The notes beneath the pieces are model-generated. The model did no database searches. It had not been told where the DNA came from and saw nothing but the letters and a program-made list of their open reading frames with translations. A DNA stretch of 64,000 nucleotides, taken from the NCBI RefSeq assembly GCF_950023065.1, contig NC_088681.1, positions 54,780,836 through 54,844,835 on the forward strand, in the 5' to 3' direction. This stretch comes from Planococcus citri (taxonomy: Eukaryota; Arthropoda; Insecta; Hemiptera; Pseudococcidae). Shown here in pieces: positions 10,766-23,391 of the stretch (positions are counted from its first letter, which is position 1; every line of letters begins with the position of its first letter). A program made the position numbers and the translations under genes.

Positions 10766-12130
10766 TTGAAGAATGTTTCATTCTGCCTTCTAATTTTTTT
10801 CAATTTTCAGTGATTCATTCGTTCGCGAACGATTTTTATTGTCTGAGCAAATCGTTCGCGAACGAATCACTCATAATTTAATTGACAGGTTGAAGAATGT
10901 TTCATTTTACCATCTGATTTTTTAAATTTTCAATGATTCATTCGTTCGCGAACGATTTTTATCGTCTGACCAAATCGTTCGCGAACGAATCACTCATAAT
11001 TTAATTGACAGGTTGAAGAATGTTTCATTTTGCCTTCTGGTTTTTATAAATTTTTAGTGATTCATTCGTTCGCGAACGAACCACTCATAATTCAATTGAC
11101 TGAATTGACAGGTTAAAGAATGTTTCATTTTGCCTTCTGATTTTTTTTCAATTTTCAGTGATTCATTCGTTCGCGAACGATTTTTATTGTCTGAGCAAAT
11201 CGTTCGCGAACGAATCACTCATAATTTAATCGACAGGTTGGAGAATGTTTCATTTTGCCTTCTGACTTTTTTAAATGTTTAGTGATTCATTCGTTCGCGA
11301 ACGATTTTTATCGTCTGAGCAAATCATTCGCAAACGAATCATTCACAATTTTCATTGATTGATGGGAAAATGTTTCGTCTTGTTTTGTTGTGTATCATTT
11401 GATTTGATATCCAAAAGTGAATCAGTCGTTTTTGATAATCTTTCATCGTATCTGATTTATGGTATGGATAATTCGTTCATTCTCGAACTATTTTTCAACC
11501 TCTGAGTGGATCATTCGCGAACGAGTCGTCTTCAATTCTTATGATGGGATTTGAAAAAGTCAAATTTTTCCTCGACCCCATTCACTGAGTTTTATTTAAT
11601 AGTGATTCAGTCGTTCTTGAACGATTTGTCGATTCAGAGCAAATGGTTCGCGAACGAATTGAGTTCAGTTTTTGGCGACAGGATTAAATCTGCGAAGTTT
11701 CGTAATATCATGTCGTCACGTTGTATGTATCTAATTCAATTTTTCAGTGATGTATTCGTTCGCGAACGATTCTTCTTCTCTGAGCAAATCGTTCGCGAAC
11801 GAATCATTCATAATTTTTATTGACTGCTGAATGAATGTTTCATTTCATCTTGTCGTATGTATGTTGCAATATCATCTTATCTTGTATGATCTATTGATGA
11901 TTCATTCGTTCGCGAACGATTTTTCCCCTCTAAGTAAATCGTTCGAGAACGATAAAAGAAATTTACGAACAAATCATCTTCGATTCTCATCGATAGTTTT
12001 GAAAAAGTGAAATTTTGTCACCTTATGTCTTTTTTCACTGGATTCGATTTAGGAAAGATCCAGCAGTTCTCGAATGAATCGTCCGTGAACAAATCATTCG
12101 CGAACGAACTGACTCGTAATTTTGACGATA

Positions 12131-14535
12131 GAATAAGAATAATTAAAACTGCCACGAGAACACGAAACACGCTGCCCCCTCTCACTGTCCATCTACACTT
12201 TGACAGATAAATATACAATTACGTGCACATTCAATTAAAGAAAATAGAAACGAGGAAGTTTCCACATTAATTTGACATACCTAACGAAACATCTACCTAC
12301 TCTTTTTTCCAAGTCAGGTTCTGGCAACAAAAACTCAATAGTCAGCTCTCGTTTTATTTTATTTTTTCAATCGTTCTCTCTCGTCAAATACTGTTCTGTC
12401 GAAGTCGATATAGGCCTATACTTGAACGAACGAAACAGCGTACAGTAAAGAATCACGTCATGTTAGCGTTCACTGATTGACAACGAGACAGATTCGTTAA
12501 GTTAATTAGTACCCTTGAAAGTGAAATTAAATTTTCATTGCGGCCAAACGCGATCGAATTTGGTATAATTTATCCCTCTAATGGAATGTTCTCATTCAAG
12601 AAAACGAGTCCCTGTGCAATCGTAACCGAGATACGCACGTTACCAATTTACTAAAGTAGCTCGCCAATCTATTTGTACATACAGCCAACGGAAAGTCTCG
12701 CTGTGTTCAGCACACCACACACACGTAGGTATGAGATTAAAAGTAAATAGAAAAAAATTCACCTTTGTACTCGTACGTACATAGAATGCTATAAAATTGG
12801 GTGAAATTGCCACGTCCGTCGTCGGTATATAATGACATATTTACAGGGGGTAAGAAAAGATCACCGACGATTACCTATGAAAAGAAAAACCAACTACTAT
12901 TTGTGTACTCGAATGCATATACTTAGTAAGGTAGCTATTGACATCTGCTATGATTGCTTTTGCACTTGAATGGTTTGTGGTGATGGAACGCAATTTACAC
13001 ATGCGAAAGCTTTTCACTTTTCTTTCCCCCTTCATCGCGTCGAAATGTGTCAGCGATTAAATCGAGAGCTCAAATGATTGCTATTACCACGTTGAGTTCT
13101 TCTTATCGTCGAACCAATGTCGCTAAAAATCTAATGACCCGAAGGGTTATTACCTTCAGCATTTAACCGACCAAGCTATTCGAGATTATACACAACTTTT
13201 ATACGAATTTCGCTCTCGGACGAAGCAATAACGCGTAGAAAAGACCAGATTATCTGTTTACTTTGATGTTACAAGTGCCACTTGTAGTACCTAGTACCTA
13301 CTATAAGGTGCTCGGAAAACTTGTCAGATTTTAAAGAAGGGTCGTCTCGAGCTTACACCTCATCGCTCGTACCAGCAGCGAAAATAACTATCAACATATC
13401 TGCGATTTATGAGCATTACGGAAACTCCTTGGGTGATATTTTCTACTCGAATGTGGTGGAAATTCCAGCTTTCGAGTACACTGATGGATTTAAGATGTCA
13501 CTTTACTCTTCGATAAATTCCATTTTACAACGTTAACTCGACAGCGAATAAAAATTCCCACTGAATATACGAGATGATTTGGAAAAATTTGATTCCTTTG
13601 AAAAGCTAAGTAGATAATCCGCGTTACATCATGTTGTCGTGATTGCAGATCAGTGAAATTGAAGGGATTTAAGTCAAGATGGATTTCGTTCCTGTTTTTT
13701 TTTTCTTCGCTCAATAAATGAAGGGGAAAAATATGCAGTGGGAAAGTTTACTTATAAGAAGACAACAACGCGTTGAAAAAATTTTATGGCAAATTTATTA
13801 AAATAATGAATAAATTTGCTCAAGGGCGTGCGGAAAGTTGAAACATTGAAAAGGCAACCAGCCAAAGGAAACAAATGTTTAAACTTTTCCGCCAAAAAAA
13901 TCCTACAAAGTCGAGTTGTTTGAAAACAATTCCATTATAGGTCTACACTAAAAGGGTATATTTATAACGAATGAGACCGGAAGAGAAACTTGTAGTACGC
14001 GACGCCAAAATAGTTTCGTATCTTTTTTTTCGAATTCTTCTACCCTTCTGTTTCAAGGTGAATGAGAATTTTTACACAATAATAACTATAGAGAGCTCCA
14101 CCCTTGCTTGGTGGGGTCATACCTGCGGGTAAGGTGGGTCGAAAACTGTCATTTTCATGTATTACAAAATACCAAAAAAAAAAAAAAACTTTGAACTAAA
14201 ATTATATTTAAATGCAAATTTTAAATTCAAAATTCAAATCTGCAATTGAAACATTTATCTATAACTTGTGTTTCAATCTGCAGTTTTTGCTCAAAATATT
14301 GTAAAATTATTCAAGTTTTTCATTTGTTTTACATTTTCCTCATCTCATTATTTTTTCTAATTTTTTTCATTTTTCACTTTTTCTTCGATTTTTTTTCTCT
14401 TCTTTTTTTTTTGGTCTAATTTTCCATTTATTTATAATTGATTATTTCTATAACTTTTTCGAGCATTTTGGCAATTTTTTTTCAGAATTTCATCAATTTT
14501 TGCTACTTTAGGTACAGTAATTTCAATTCTTTTTG
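12131..14535. other. Spacer between the two inverted satellite arrays
   Basis: About 2.4 kb of mostly non-repetitive, balanced-composition DNA. A 71-codon open stretch at 13321-13536 (plus) has reasonable codon variety, but it starts at TTG, lacks a clear splice acceptor and matches no family I know. From about 14160 the sequence becomes A/T-homopolymer rich. No gene is supported. Confidence 0.5.
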
Positions 14536-14539
14536 AGGT

Positions 14540-14820
14540 CACCAAGGTCCACCAAAAGTTATCCAGTTCAAAATCGATCACCATCAGATAATGAAATATG
14601 AATTTTCTATGTTTTGGTGATTTCTTGGTGACTGATTCACTAAAAGTTACCAAGTTCAAAATCGATCATGAATAGTCCCTGCTTGGCAAATCTGTCACCA
14701 AGTAGTCACCAGACAGTCAAATATGAATGTTCTACATTTTGGTAACTTCTTGGAGAGAGATTCACAAAAAGTCACCAAGATTCATTAAAAGTCACCAAGT
14801 TCAAAATTGATCACAGATGG
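14540..14820. repeat. Degenerate CACCAAGTTCAAAATCGATCA repeats
   Basis: AAAAGTTAYCMAGTTCAAAATCGATCA-like blocks occur at about 14554, 14641 and 14785, separated by shared phrases such as CAGATAATGAAATATGAATT / CAGTCAAATATGAATGTTCT and TTTTGGTRACTTCTTGG. This is an old tandem repeat at the inner edge of the right satellite array. Confidence 0.6.
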
Positions 14821-15119
14821 TCAATGCTTGATGAATCCATTACGAAGAATTGTTCACGAACGAATGAATCACTGAAAAATCAAATTAGGTAAAGGTACAG
14901 ATGACATTACGAAAATTGACAGTTTTAATAGGCACTATCATTATTCATCAAAAACTATCGACTCAATTCGTTCGCGAACGATTAGCTTAGATTCGACAAA
15001 TCATTCAAGAACGACTGAGTCTTTTCTAAATCAAATCCGGGGAATGAAGAAGTACCAAAATTCAGTTTTTTTAATATATCTACTTCGATACAAATTGAAG
15101 AAGATTCGTTCGCGAACGA

Positions 15120-15535
15120 TTTGCTCTGTCACGTACTCTCCTGATTTGATTTTCAAGTGATCCCGTCGTTCTCAAATGATTCATTGTTTGATTTATTGGT
15201 GATTGATTCATTTGCGACTCAGTCGTTCTCGAACGAGTTTTCTCGTCTGAGCGAATCGTTCGCGAACGAATTACTCATAATTTAATTGATAGGTTAAAGA
15301 ATGTTTTATTTTGCCTTCTGATTTTTTTTAATTTTCAGTGATTCGTTCGTTCGCGAACGATTTTCATTGTCTTAGCAAATCGTTCGCGAACGAATCATTC
15401 ACAATTTTCATCGATTGAAGGGAAAATGTTTCGTCTTGTTTTGTTGTATATCATCTGTTTTGATATTCAAGTGAATCAGTCGTTTTCGATAATCTTTCAT
15501 CGTATCTGATTTATGGTATGGATGAAATGATTCAC
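15120..15535 (+). repeat. Left-array-type segment inside the right array
   Basis: This block is in the same orientation as the left array and matches specific parts of it. 15145-15215 matches 9530-9605 (CAAGTGATCC, TCGTTCTCAAATGATTCATT, TTGATTTATTGGTGATTGAT). 15360-15530 matches 11305-11475 (AATGTTTCGTCTTGTTTTGT, AATCTTTCATCGTATCTGAT). It marks an orientation switch and a duplication shared between the arrays. Confidence 0.75.
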
Positions 15536-16035
15536 TCAGAGGTGAAAAAATCGTTCGCGAATGAATCAATCACCAATATAGATCAAACCAGTAGAGATTA
15601 AAGCATGAAACTTGACATTAAAAATCCATTAGCAAAAATTGGAGTTGATTCGTTCGCGAATGATTCGTTCAGAAATGATGAACCATTCGACCGAATCATT
15701 CAAGAACGACTGAATCAATTGGAAATCAAATCAGATGATACGTGACGAAATAAAACGAAAAATTTATTAATCTACGTATCAATAGTAATTGCCAACGATT
15801 TGTTCGCGAACGATTTGCTCAGACGAGAAAAATCGTTCGCGAACGAGTGAATCACTGAAAAAAATCAAATTAGGAATTAGGCACGGGCGACACTACAAAT
15901 TTGACTAGACAATTTTTCATTATTCATAGCCAAAAGTTAAAGGTGATTCATTCGCGAACGATTTGATCAGACGAGAAAAATCGTTCACGAACGAGTGAAT
16001 CACTGAAAAAAATTAAATTAGGAATTAGGCACGGG

Positions 16036-17960
16036 CGACACTACAAATTTGACTTGACAACTTTTTAATATTCATACCAAAAATTGAAGATGATTCGTTC
16101 GCGAACGATTTGCTCAGACGAGAAAAATCGTTCGCGAACAACTGAATCACTGAAAAAATCAAATTAGGCACAGGCGACAATACAAATTTGACTTGACAAT
16201 TTTCAATATCAGTAGCCAAAAATTGAAGGTGATTCAATCGCGAACGATTTGATCAGACGAGAAAAATCGTTCACGAACGAGTGAATCACTGAAAAAAATC
16301 AAATTAGGAATTAGAATTACTGAATTAGGCATGGGCGACACTACAAATTTGACTTGACAACTTTTTAATATTCATACCAAAAATTGAAGATGATTCGTTC
16401 GCGAACGATTTGCTCAGACGAGAAAAATCGTTCGCGAACAACTGAATCACTGAAAAAATCAAATTAGGCACAGGCGACACTACAAATTTGACTTGACAAT
16501 TTTCAATATTCATAGCCGAAAATGGAAATGAAGGTGATTCGTTTGCGAACAATTTGTTCAGACGAGATAAATCGTTCACGAACGAGTGAATCACTGAAAA
16601 AAATCAAATTAGGAATTAGGCACGGGCGACACTACAAATTTGACTTGACAACTTTTTAATATACATACCAAAAATTGAAGGTGATTCATTCGCGAACGAT
16701 TTGTTCATAGGAGAAAAATCGTTCGCGAACGAGTGAATCACTGAAAAAATCAAATCCGACACATAGGACACTACAAATTTGACTTGACAATTTTTCAATA
16801 TTCATACCCGAAAATGGAAATGAAGGTGATTCGTTTGCAAACGATTTGCTCAGACGAGAAAAATGGTTCGCGAACGACTGAATCACTGAAAAAATCAAAT
16901 TAGGCACGGGCGACACTACAAATTTGACTTGACAATTTTTTAATATCTATTCAATGCCATAAATTGAAATGAAGGTGATTCGTTCGCGAATGATTTGCTC
17001 AGACGAGAAAAATCATTCGGGAACGAGTGAATCACTGAAAAAAATCAAATTAGGAATGAGGCACAGGCGACACTACCAATTTGACTTGACAATTTTTCAA
17101 TATTCATAGCCAAAAATTGAAGGTGATTCGTTCGCGAACGATTTGCTCAGACAAACAAAAATCGTTCGCGAACGAGTGAATCACTGAAAAAATCAAATTA
17201 GGCACAGGCGACACTACAAATTTGACTTGACAATTTTCAATATTCATAGCCGAAAATGGAAATGAAGGTGATTCGTTTGCGAACGATTTGTTCAGACGAG
17301 AAAAATCGTTCACGAACGAGTGAATCACTGAAAAAAATCAAATTAGGAATTAGGCACGGGCGACACTACAAATTTGACATGACAACTTTTTAATATACAT
17401 ACCAAAAATTGAAGGTGATTCATTCGCGATCGATTTGTTCATAGGAGAAAAATCGTTCGCGAACGAGTGAATCACTGAAAAAATCAAATCCGACACATAG
17501 GACACTACGAATTTGACTAGACAATTTTTCAATATTCATAGCCGAAAATGGAAATGAAGGTGATTCGTTTGCAAACGATTTGCTCAGAGTCAGACGAGAA
17601 AAATCGTTCGCGAACGACTGAATCACTGAAAAAATCAAATTAGGCACGGGCGACACTACAAATTTGACTTGACAATTTTTTAATATCTATTCAATGCCAA
17701 AAATTGAAATGAAGGTGATTCGTTCGCGAACGATTTGCTCATACGAGAAAAATCATTCGCGAACGAGTGAATCACTGAAAAAAATCAAATTAGGAATGAA
17801 GCACAGGCCACAGGCGACACTACCAATTTGACTTGACAATTTTTCAATATTCACAGCCAAAAATTGAAGGTGATTCGTTCGCGAACGATTTGCTTAGACA
17901 AACAAAAATCGTTCGCGAACGAGTGAATCACTGAAAAAATCAAATTAGGCACAGGCGACA
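16036..17960 (-). repeat. Higher-order repeats of ~300 and ~735 bp
   Basis: A two-monomer block with CTTTTTAATATTCATACCAA and CGCGAACAACTGAATC recurs from 16036 to 16336 (300 bp). A five-monomer block recurs at about 735 bp: GACACATAGGACACTAC at 16757 and 17492; TAATATCTATTCAATGCC near 16942 and 17676. Unequal exchange is therefore also active in the right array. Confidence 0.75.
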
Positions 17961-18490
17961 CTACAAATTTGACTTGACAATTTTCAATATTCGTAGCCAA
18001 AAATTGAAAATGATTTGTTCGCAAACGATTTGCTCAGACGAGAAAAATCGTTCGCGAACGAGTGAATCACTGAAAAAAATCAAATTACGCACAGGCGACA
18101 CTACAAATTCGACATTTTGACTTGACAACGTTTTAATATTCATACCAAAAATTGAAGGTGATTCGTTCGCGAACGATTTGTTCATAGGAGAAAAATCGTT
18201 CGCGAACGAGTGAATCACTGAAAAAATCAAATTAGGCACAGGCGACACTACAAATTTGACTTGACAATTTTTTAATATTCGTAGCCAAAAATCGAAGGTG
18301 ATTCGTTCGCGAACGATTTGTTCAGACGAGAAAAATCGTTCGTGAACGAGTGAATCACTGAAAAAATCACATTAAGCTCAGGCGACACTACAAATTTGAC
18401 AATTTCAATCTTCATAGCCAAAAATTAATAGTGATTCATTCGCGAACGATTTGATCAGAGGCTAAAAATCTTTCAAGAACGACTGAATCG

Positions 18491-20840
18491 ATTTTTTCAG
18501 GACACCCGGTGGAAAAAACAGAACAGAAAGGGTCCGGATGAAGAATAATTTCCGAACCTAGATCTAATCGTCCTGCAAAAATGTGCAAATTCGCATTTCA
18601 TCCAAACTCGTGCAACTTGGGTTGCAGCCTTTCAACTCTGCAGGCAACATAGCAAACGTAGCACACACCGAATAAATTCAATAATTAGATAATCATTTAT
18701 AATAATGTCAAAACCGAATCAATTTTCAATTAAACGTAAAATTAATCGCGTTCATATTGCAGAACACAGAACGAACCTTTTAAGCGTAGCAAAACCCTAC
18801 AAAACCCAGACCACGTACGCAATATCCATATACGAATATGAGTTATCGGCAAAATTAAATGATAAATTGGCGGTAATTTTAAAACTTGCGGAAAAAAATT
18901 GCGCCTAGAACAAATAAAGAGACCAAGTTTATCGTACCAGGGGATGAGAAAATAAGGAAAATATGATTTCTCGATAAACGCATCGTATCGCGTCGTCCTA
19001 GTCGTCGTCAGCAAAGGGCTTTCGCGCGATACTCATCAGCGAGAAAATATTACTCTGGTGGTTTCTTATACGCTGGTAGGTACTGGTATAGTATAGTAAT
19101 TTTACATCGTACAACTATTCGAATATACGCCACCAGAGAGCAATTACGTTGGGAAATCAGTTTTCACTGTTTTTCAACCACATGCGCAAGAGGGGCTACA
19201 GAGGGAGGCGAACGCGGTGTTCCATCGATCATGCAAAGGTTGTCATCGGATAAATTATCGCTGCTGGCGATGGCGAATTTCACCAGGGTGTATTTTCGCG
19301 CAGCAGGGAATGGGGGCGGGGGCGGGGACGGAACTGGAAGCGTTAATTTGTCACACGTTAGATATTATTATGCTAAGCGTGCGAGAAAATTAAAAGAATT
19401 TTTCACCATTCAAGGTCATCCATCTGCGTTAGGTACCTACCTATGGTATTAAACGAGAAGCTAGAGGTTATCTAATCGTAAAAAGTAATGTAGAAAAGTG
19501 TCTCGCAGCAGGGATTTATCCACCCCCAACACCTTAAGACAAAAAAAAAAAAATTTACAGCTCTTTACTCGTAAAAATTTTACTGCGTCGTGGAGCCATT
19601 AAACGTATGATTCTCTGCGGCTAAACAGCTGATAAATTAAATTAATGTCCTTCGAACAATAGAGAAAATGGTACGAAAATTCGCCCAGACAACGAAAAGA
19701 ACGCAAGAGGCAGCAGCAACAACAACAACGAGTAGCAAAACGCGAACCGTCGTCTCGGAGCACGCTAAATCTAATGTGATAAATTACAAATTGTTTTTAT
19801 TCTTTTCTCTTTTGCTTCTGTGCCTGTTTCCGCTTCTTTTTTTTTTCAACCCCTGTTTTTTCATCTTGCTGCACATTCTGCTCTCTTCTTACAACATTTA
19901 AAAGCTCTTTTCAACAACTCGCGATCACGGTACTACGAGACCGACCTTTAGCTAAACCAAAATGGAAAATTCGGCTGAACCAAAACGTACGAATAAGTAT
20001 TTCGAATGAAAAATTAATTTTATATACGAGTTCTTTCCTTCTCTACGCTTTCAGATGCGCTTTTCACGAGTGAAATTACTACTACGAGTACGCGACGTGA
20101 ACGTCGTCGATATACCGCGGATTTATATTCGATAGTGACTTTATACAATCAGTCCGGAAGCGCTTCTTTTCTTCTATTTTTCAAAATCGAATAAATCGAA
20201 GGCTTAGAGGAATCCACCTTTAATCTCATTACAGAGGGCGACCTGCTTAAAGACGAGAAAATTCGATTTATTTCGCGTACTGGTAGTACTCGAATGCGAA
20301 TAATTTGAGAAAGAGATGTTTTTCGGTTTCAAATTCTTTTACTGTGTGTGTGTGTTTTTTTTTTCATGTTACCTTTTTACCTCTTGTAAAAAGTATATGT
20401 ATTATGATGCTAGTGAAAAAAAAGAAAAGAAAAGAAAAAGAGTTTCATCGGAGGATTTACCCATTTAACAAGTTACCTGCAGCCGAGTGTATGATGAGAT
20501 ATTTTATTTTAAGCTTTTACTCAATGAAACCTTTACGAATGAGAATTTTGCAAGTTGTAAAAAAAACTAATTTGATGGATAGATTGCGCATTAGAAAATT
20601 GAGGGAAGAAGAAACATGCATTGAATTTCAACCGAGTAGGGCTGAAAACAAGATGAAACTATAGAAGCCCAAAATGGGCTAATTCTTTCAACAAAAAAAA
20701 TCGTCACTGGCTTTCCTCTTAGAGTGCCGAAGGTACCTTTTTCACGACAGTTTATGGCACATGCATATTCATTTCAACCACTCAAGGTGCCAGCCTCCGA
20801 ATTGGCCGGAGATGTAATTTTTTGATCAATTGATCATGAC
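18491..20840. other. Non-repetitive DNA, no gene recognised
   Basis: Balanced composition with frequent CG, unlike the AT-run DNA elsewhere. Frames at 18705-18908, 19231-19452 (a glycine run from GGGGGC repeats) and 19668-19901 (leucine/phenylalanine-rich) have no recognisable domain or convincing splice context. A TG microsatellite lies at 20342-20353. This could be regulatory or untranslated sequence, but I see no specific site. Confidence 0.45.
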
Positions 20841-21260
20841 CCCCTATAAATCAAATTTCAACCACCCGAATTGATTTTTCGATTTTTGGCGAATTTTTGA
20901 AAATCCAAAAAAATATTGATGTTCTGAAATGTTTGATTTTCTAAACCTTTTTCGGTAAAAATGATGAAAATCAGTTTTGAAGCTAATATGGATTCCTCCG
21001 AACCGAATTCCACCATTTTTAAACATTCTGGAGCCTCCAGTGCGATTTTCGACTTTTTTTCAAGCTTTCTGATGTTTTCGACCAGCAAAATTCGTTTAAG
21101 GGGAAAAATTCAAAAAATGAAAACCTTTTGGTTTGAACCTCCTCGATCCAAATTCACGACTTTCAGTCATTCTGGAGCATGTGGTACAATTTTTTATTTT
21201 TCTAGATTTTTTAAATTTCTCAAGGAGGTGCGAAAATTAATTTGGGCATCATGAAATCAA
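20841..21260. repeat. Degenerate ~150-bp direct repeat
   Basis: CATTCTGGAGC with a following (G)CGATTTT/ACAATTTTT segment recurs near 21024 and 21171, each preceded by an AATTCMMSMCYWTTTT box. Divergence is high. No gene is supported on either strand. Confidence 0.4.
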
Positions 21261-23120
21261 GTTCTGGAAAAATTCAAAAACCTTAGAAGAGGTCGAAAAT
21301 TGGGCCAGAGGCTACAAAACAACAGTAACTGGTGGAATTCGCTCAGGAGAAATTGATATTAGGTTTAAAACTAATTTTAATGATTTTTACTGAAAAAAAG
21401 AACATTTAAAAAAATGATAGATAATAAATTTAGTAATTCCACGTCAAACGTGAAGTAATCAGAATTTTTAATATACATATTTGTGCTCAATTAGGTGGTA
21501 GGGGGAATTTTTTTCACTTTTCTGTCGAAAAATGATGAAAAAAGTAAAAAATTTTCGAAGGAAACAAAAAACGATATTGCAATTTTTCTAAAATTATTCT
21601 TTTCATAATTTTTTCAAAATTTGAACTCGTAAACTTCATAATTTTTTTAATTAAATTTATTTTAATAGGTAGGTTTGTAAAAGTGGTAACACTGATTTTG
21701 GTCATCATGGGCGGATAACTCTTCGATAACAGAGTAAATTGAAAAAAAAAATACTTTTTTTTGCCTGATACAGCAGTTGGAACCAAGGGTGGATAGTGGC
21801 GTAGTCAGGGGCCGAAGGGGCCATTCCCCCCTTGCGTGCAAAAATTTAAAATAAAACATGCAAAAATGAACGTTTTTTCGTTTTTTGAACAATTTGCCTT
21901 CGTTTTTATAAAATTATCGCACCTCACGAAAGATCTTTCAGAAAATTATCTCTAATTTCGATTTTTCATGCCTAAAAATCTGGGTTTGCCCCCTTCCCCT
22001 CGTTGAGAAGTTGGCTGGCGATTTCCTGAGGTCCCCTGAGACCAAGGGGCCTTCCATGAGTCCATGTTTAAACCAAAAATATACAAAGTTTCACTCTCTC
22101 TAGACATGAATTTTCGCAAGCTTTTGTCCTAACTTTGCTCGAGCCTGTTTGGTTTTCTTTTATTTCAAAAGTGATATTTTTCGTCACTTAATATTCAAAT
22201 TCCAAAATTCTGGTGTCAAAAAAATAGACTGATGATTTAAAAAAAAAACATTATTTTCCATCTCTCAAAATACAAATTTTTGAAAGCTTTTGCCCTCGCT
22301 CCATTTGGGCTTCTGTGTTGCCTAATTTTTGGGGGAGGGGGGAATTTTGAGGGGCCTAATCGATGCATCCGCCAGAGGCCCCAATCGACTCAGTTCACGC
22401 TTGGTTGGAACCGGGATCATTCCTTCCGCATTTGAAAGTCAAAAATGACGCCATTTTGTAAAAGGGGGAGTTGCGATAAGGCCATTTTTTGGGCCCAGGC
22501 AGTTATCGACTCGTCCTCTCTAAAATGTAGTAATGAATGTCCCAAATACGAATCCGCAGTTAGTCAACCCAAAATGACCATTTTTTTGGGGCTCCAGGGA
22601 TTCCCAAAGTTATGAATAAAAAACGAATTTTAGGAACCACTGAGCATTATTTTCAAAAACTTTTTCAACGTAAAATGAACGTTATGCGAGATGATTTTCC
22701 TATTTTCGACCCTAGGGACAGAAATAGAGGGAGGGGGGGGGGTTAATTTTTTGAAAATTTTGGAACCACCATTCTGAATCTACCCCTTTGAACCCCACTA
22801 AAAAGCTTTTTACAGTTTATTAGTATCTGAAAGACCCCCATCCTACTAAATTTTGAACTCAATAAAATTTTGCCCTTGGACTCAAACATTCAATTTTCCA
22901 ATTTTCCAATTTTTCAAATTTTTGATATTTCGGGAACCCCTGGAAAACTAGAAACCTGTAATTTGCGCCAAAAGTAACGTTTTGAGGTATATATTCAATT
23001 ATCTAGATGAAAAAGTTAAATTAAGCTCCCTCTATATCCTTTATTTTGAACCCTTTTTTCAGAGCCCCCCCCTACTTTAGTCACCCTTTTAAAAAAGCAT
23101 TTAGGTATGGGTATTTTTTC
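21261..23120. other. AT-rich DNA, no gene seen
   Basis: No supported gene. The region holds long A/T runs, scattered GGGGCC-type purine/pyrimidine boxes (21800-22750) and poly-G near 22730-22741. Short frames on both strands lack domains. Confidence 0.45.
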
Positions 23121-23142
23121 AAATAAATTGAGGAATTTACAT

Positions 23143-23385
23143 TTAAAACACACTAGCACTTTTGGTACTGTAATTGTCCTCCACAAATCTATCTTTGAAT
23201 TTGTAGTCTACCTGGACCATTTCTTCTGAAACATAGTGAACATGAAGATTTGTTACACTATCATCCAGCAGAAGTTTGTATAAGTGACATGGTTCAGTAA
23301 CAAATTCTGTGTTTCCCATATTTTCACGTTGACCAAATTTACCCCACAGTGAATTCAGATTTTTCATTTGATTTTCCCTGTAACT
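23143..23385 (-). pseudogene. B-family DNA polymerase fragment (Polinton/virus type)
   Basis: Seen: a minus-strand frame of ~75-80 codons containing LNSLWGKFGQRENM near its start. TEFVTEP, then LYKLLLDDS, follow, and EEMVQVDYKFKD then FVEDNYST lie towards its end. Known: these segments, in this order, match the palm region (polymerase motif B, KxxLNSxWGK) of protein-primed type-B DNA polymerases (DNA_pol_B_2) encoded by Polintons/Mavericks, adenovirus-like elements and many arthropod genomic copies. Family members run many hundreds of residues and normally continue after the NYxTN position with an AAFTT-A-ARL block and the YxDTDS catalytic motif. Here the frame stops at TAA just after YST, and no upstream exonuclease or TPR region is seen. 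Inferred: a truncated, non-functional genomic relic with breaks at about 23140 and 23385. Confidence 0.78.
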
Positions 23386-23391
23386 TTTGTA

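Larger units (their letters stand above)
9340..12130 (+). repeat. Left satellite array of TTCGCGAA palindrome monomers
   Basis: Seen: from 9821 to about 11390 the start ATTCATTCGTTCGCG recurs at 9821, 9945, 10069, 10193, 10317, 10441, 10565, 10689, 10813, 10936, 11060, 11161 and 11285. The spacing is 124 bp, with one 123-bp and one truncated 101-bp step. Each monomer carries two copies of the perfect 14-bp palindrome TCGTTCGCGAACGA about 20 bp apart. These lie inside a larger dyad (TGATTC...GAATCACT), followed by a TTTCATTTTGCCTTCT segment. Diverged monomers extend to both sides. The 75-90 codon frames read here are by-products of the repeat. Confidence 0.92.
14841..18490 (-). repeat. Right satellite array, TTCGCGAA monomers, mostly inverted
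   Basis: About 20 monomers averaging ~147 bp (individual steps 139-161). Each carries GATTCGTTCGCGAACGATTT, GCTCAGACGAGAAAAATCG and TCGTTCGCGAACGAGTGAAT, then CACTGAAAAAATCAAATTAG and GGCGACACTACAAATTTGAC. The order of shared segments (GTGAATCACTGAAAAA versus TTTTTCAGTGATTCAT) is the reverse complement of the left array, so the two arrays face each other. Marker positions include 15821, 15969, 16116, 16255, 16416, 16560, 16852, 17001, 17149 and 17294. Several sites are mutated (TTTGCAAACG, TTCACGAACG). Minus-strand frames of 60-95 codons (FSVIHSFANDFS-type) are translations of the repeat and not genes. Confidence 0.92.

Noticed and set aside
9821..11400. Possible CRISPR array because of regular spacing
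   Set aside because: Repeats of 124 bp with no unique spacers, no cas genes and eukaryotic context; it is a satellite.
16025..18248. Many minus frames with FANDFS/SFANES phrases
   Set aside because: Direct translation of the satellite monomer; mutations between copies do not preserve the frame.
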